Source: an uncultured Collinsella sp.
GTDB lineage: Bacteria; Actinomycetota; Coriobacteriia; Coriobacteriales; Coriobacteriaceae
Length of the DNA: 64,000 bases
NCBI GenBank assembly: GCA_934647195.1
Contig: CAKUFD010000002.1
Coordinates: 124,001-188,000 of the forward strand
Reading direction: 5' to 3'
The notes beneath the pieces were generated by a model. The model worked only from the letters and a program-made list of their open reading frames with translations. It was not told where the DNA came from and searched no databases. Shown here piece after piece: positions 62,972 to 64,000 of this stretch. A program made the translations under genes and the position numbers. Position 1 is the stretch's first letter; each line of letters opens with the position of its first letter.

Positions 62972-64000
62972 GCGGACGCGAAGTCTATGCGATTCATGCT
63001 GCCTGCATTCGTGGCGTCGAAGCCTTTCCCGTGACTGTGGAGGTTTCGATGGCGGAGGGGATTCCCGGGATCACAATCGTCGGAATGCCCGATTCGACTG
63101 TTTTGGAAGCTCGAAGCAGGATTCGTTGCGCGCTACGTTCAACCAGTTTCGAAATCCCTCGCAAGAGCATTACCGTCAATCTATCTCCAAGCGATATAAG
63201 AAAGACGGGGTCAAGCCTCGATTTACCCATTGCTGTAGCGATATTGGCGCTTTCAAAGCAAATTCCGCGCGAAGGCCTTGAAGAGTACCTCTTCTTTGGA
63301 GAGATCGCACTCGATGGCAGCGTTCTCGCGACGCGAGGGGAAGTGCCCTATCAAATTCTCGCCCGAGAGATGGGACTGGATCTTGTTGGGGGAGAGATGG
63401 GCGAGGCGGTCTCGCTTGCAGGTGTTAACCGCTATCTCGTTCAAAGTATCAGTGCCTTTCGCGGTGGGAAAGATTCTTGGGCGGGCTTTCACGTTCAGGA
63501 TAAATACTCGCCGAAAACGTCGCCGCCTACTCTTGACTACGCCGATGTCGTTGGCCAGGAAATTGCGAAGCGCGGGATGGTCATCGCTGCTGCAGGCGAA
63601 CATGGTCTGATGATGATCGGAACGCCCGGTGCGGGAAAAAGCATGCTTGCCCAGCGGCTATGCGGCATATTGCCGCCCATCGACGATGCGGAACTTCAGG
63701 AGGCCTTATGCATTCATTCGGTTGTCGGAGAACCGATGGAGGCGCTCCTCTGCGGCCAGAGACCGTTTCGTCGCCCTCACCACAGCATTTCCGCCGCAGG
63801 TCTTTTGGGCGGCAATCGTCCCGTCCGCCCTGGGGAGGCGAGTTTAGCTCATGGGGGAGTGCTCTTTCTGGAAGAGATGGGGGAGTGGCCCTCTCATGTA
63901 CTGCAGATGCTCAGGCAGCCCATTGAAGAAGGAACTGTTCGCATTATCCGGGCGGACGGTTCGTATCTCTTTCCTGCGCGTTTTCAGCTGCTCGCCGCAA
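62968..64000 (+). CDS. comM: YifB/ComM family Mg-chelatase-like AAA+ ATPase, truncated by window end
   Basis: The frame opens with ATG at 62968, overlapping the yraN stop by four bases, and runs to the window edge. The first 344 residues show the Lon-like N-terminal domain (VEVSMAEGIPGITIVGMPD) and a Walker A loop GTPGAGKS near residue 218, with FRRPHHSISAAGLLGG and the Walker B-like GGVLFLEEMGEW. In Vibrio and Haemophilus ComM is a branch-migration helicase in natural transformation. The order rplS-rnhB-yraN-comM is widely conserved and dprA would be expected next. Confidence 0.95.
   Translation, partial: MSGREVYAIHAACIRGVEAFPVTVEVSMAEGIPGITIVGMPDSTVLEARSRIRCALRSTSFEIPRKSITVNLSPSDIRKTGSSLDLPIAVAILALSKQIPREGLEEYLFFGEIALDGSVLATRGEVPYQILAREMGLDLVGGEMGEAVSLAGVNRYLVQSISAFRGGKDSWAGFHVQDKYSPKTSPPTLDYADVVGQEIAKRGMVIAAAGEHGLMMIGTPGAGKSMLAQRLCGILPPIDDAELQEALCIHSVVGEPMEALLCGQRPFRRPHHSISAAGLLGGNRPVRPGEASLAHGGVLFLEEMGEWPSHVLQMLRQPIEEGTVRIIRADGSYLFPARFQLLAA

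Overview
The window reads as a chromosomal stretch of an actinobacterium of the class Coriobacteriia, most likely Collinsella-like. The grounds are moderately high G+C with C/G-rich third codon positions, many GTG and TTG starts, two-subunit glycyl-tRNA synthetase, pyruvate phosphate dikinase with its regulator, a rod-shape (mre) operon, and protein sequences that look actinobacterial/Firmicutes-intermediate. This assignment is inference from gene content and protein style; no 16S gene is present. Coding density is very high, genes overlap or nearly touch in long operons, no intergenic gap reaches 300 bases, and I see no prophage, insertion sequence or CRISPR array.

Layout. 1-2424: end of a probable anti-sigma protein, a SigB/SigF-type sigma factor and an AI-2E-family membrane protein. 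2602-18757 (+): a long conserved run: alaS, ruvX, mltG, yqeG-like phosphatase, aroK, a decayed aroB paralogue, M24 peptidase, efp, a carboxyltransferase-biotin carrier fusion, biotin carboxylase, Asp23/Gls24 protein, nusB, xseB, tlyA, nadK, recN. 18777-27158 (-): a complete shikimate plus Phe/Tyr operon (aroF, tyrA, aroB, aroA, aroC, pheA, an aroE-aroK fusion, aroQ). 27325-27401: tRNA-Arg(CCG) with its own promoter and terminator. 27478-36200: P-type ATPase, aconitase, a zinc-ribbon membrane protein, cyclophilin and a TPR membrane protein. 36324-42189: mreB, mreC, mreD, penicillin-binding protein 2 and rodA. 42202-45814: a putative membrane/GTPase-relic protein and a radical SAM pair. 45913-49818: rplU, rpmA, obgE, nadD, yqeK, rsfS. 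49815-51104 (-): dinB. 51291-53817: rpsP, khpA, rimM, trmD, lepB. 53927-60890: glyQ, glyS, the PPDK regulator and ppdK. 61101-64000: rplS, rnhB, yraN and a truncated comM/yifB.

How the genes work together. Most are core functions: ribosome parts and maturation, tRNA charging and modification, peptidoglycan elongation, NAD synthesis and DNA repair. Central carbon metabolism at the PEP-pyruvate-oxaloacetate-citrate node is represented by PPDK with its regulator, a biotin carboxylase/carboxyltransferase system and aconitase. Aromatic amino acid synthesis is complete to prephenate and beyond.

The most notable features are: (1) an AroB-like protein at 7981-9081 that has lost the metal ligands and most active-site motifs of 3-dehydroquinate synthase yet stays an intact, translationally coupled gene next to an intact shikimate kinase, while a full aro operon with an intact aroB lies nearby on the other strand; (2) a gene at 11014-12885 in which a pyruvate-carboxylase-type carboxyltransferase is fused to a whole acetyl-CoA-carboxylase-type biotin carrier in the place where accB normally lies, with a strong in-frame ribosome binding site and GTG at the junction that could release a free 155-residue carrier protein; (3) a DUF697-like protein with a nucleotide-binding-like N-terminus lacking a P-loop; and (4) several regulatory oddities, including a possibly leaderless dinB, dyads inside r-protein promoters and a structured ppdK leader.
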